Shown: piece after piece, positions 63,737 to 64,000 of the stretch
How the letters are laid out: every line of letters starts with the position of its first letter
Position numbering within the stretch: position 1 is the stretch's first letter
DNA from: Enterobacteriaceae bacterium 89
Lineage (GTDB): Bacteria; Pseudomonadota; Gammaproteobacteria; Enterobacterales; Enterobacteriaceae
Length of the DNA stretch: 64,000 nucleotides
Direction: 5' to 3'
NCBI GenBank assembly: GCA_014156375.1
Contig: RQJH01000002.1
Location: 1,084,331 to 1,148,330, forward strand
Notes under the pieces: model-generated
Told to the model about the DNA's origin: nothing
Seen by the model: the letters and a program-made list of their open reading frames with translations, nothing else
The model's database searches: none
Position numbers and translations under genes: made by a program

Positions 63737-64000
63737 TTATTTTTGTTGTTCTGCATCAACCACGGGGATACGCCACATAAAAATCAGCAGGCAGAAGAGG
63801 ATGACTAACAGCAGGATACGCACCCACAACATCTTCACCAGCCATAGCGATAGCGCGAAGGTCAGCAGAATCATGATGATAGCGCGCGGTTTGGCCCCCG
63901 GTGGCATCGCCTTATGCTGCTGCCAGTGGCGCAGATAAGGACCGAACCACGAGCGATAAAGCAGCCAGGCATGAAAGCGAGGCGATGAGCGCGAAAAACA
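63737..64000 (-). CDS. ybaN: Inner membrane protein YbaN (3' part, cut by window edge)
   Basis: The 87 visible residues read CFSRSSPRFHAWLLYRSWFG through PRAIIMILLTFALSLWLV to MWRIPVVDAEQQK, aligning with the C-terminal two thirds of E. coli YbaN (DUF454). At least two membrane helices are seen. The start lies beyond the right edge. Its order after apt matches E. coli. Function is unknown. Confidence 0.93.
   Translation of the reverse strand, partial: CFSRSSPRFHAWLLYRSWFGPYLRHWQQHKAMPPGAKPRAIIMILLTFALSLWLVKMLWVRILLLVILFCLLIFMWRIPVVDAEQQK

Overview
The window is a chromosomal segment of a gamma-proteobacterium of the family Enterobacteriaceae. Nearly every protein is a close full-length relative of an E. 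coli K-12 protein, but gene order and accessory content differ from E. coli, so the source is a related genus of the Enterobacter/Kosakonia/Cedecea kind. I cannot name the species from this sequence alone. No rRNA, tRNA, prophage, insertion sequence or CRISPR array was seen.

Layout, left to right. (1) Positions 1-5.9 kb: copper homeostasis (cueR edge fragment, CueR-type promoter, copA with its programmed frameshift), a divergent Nudix/DeoR-family pair, ybaP, the small RNA ChiX and ybaK. (2) 6.0-49.5 kb: a block that in E. coli lies elsewhere in the region, between pgpA and tesB. It carries nitrogen control (glnK-amtB), the ABC exporter mdlAB with decR, a cysteine desulfhydrase-like gene, cof, ybaE, queC, an inserted toxin-antitoxin pair, fadM, ybaV and ppiD. 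Next come hupB, the protein quality control cluster lon-clpX-clpP-tig, bolA, yajG-ampG, the cytochrome bo operon cyoABCDE, yajR, yajQ and panE-yajL. An accessory PTS/glycosidase/deaminase/GntR locus follows, and then thiI and the isoprenoid operon xseB-ispA-dxs-yajO. (3) 49.6-64 kb: ushA, fsr, ybaL, gsk, hemH, adk, htpG, recR, ybaB, dnaX, apt and the edge of ybaN, ordered as in E. coli but without aes.

The most interesting feature links two distant parts of the window. ChiX, the small RNA that silences chitosugar uptake in E. coli, is encoded at about 5.24-5.32 kb. The leader of the accessory sugar operon (39.4-42.8 kb: EIIC permease, GH4 phospho-glycosidase, NagB-like deaminase) carries a two-part match to the ChiX seed around an AGGAGG element. 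The same leader has a perfect 18-bp palindrome resembling GntR/NagR-type operators, and a GntR/HutC regulator ends the locus. I infer a glucosamine- or chito-disaccharide pathway under both transcriptional and ChiX control.

Other points of note are the block rearrangement with REP elements at both junctions, the recoding sites in copA and dnaX, three heat-shock promoters (lon, clpP, htpG), a sigma-54/NtrC promoter at glnK, an unannotated 39-residue membrane protein beside cof, and three copies of a CCCTCTCCC-type palindromic repeat.
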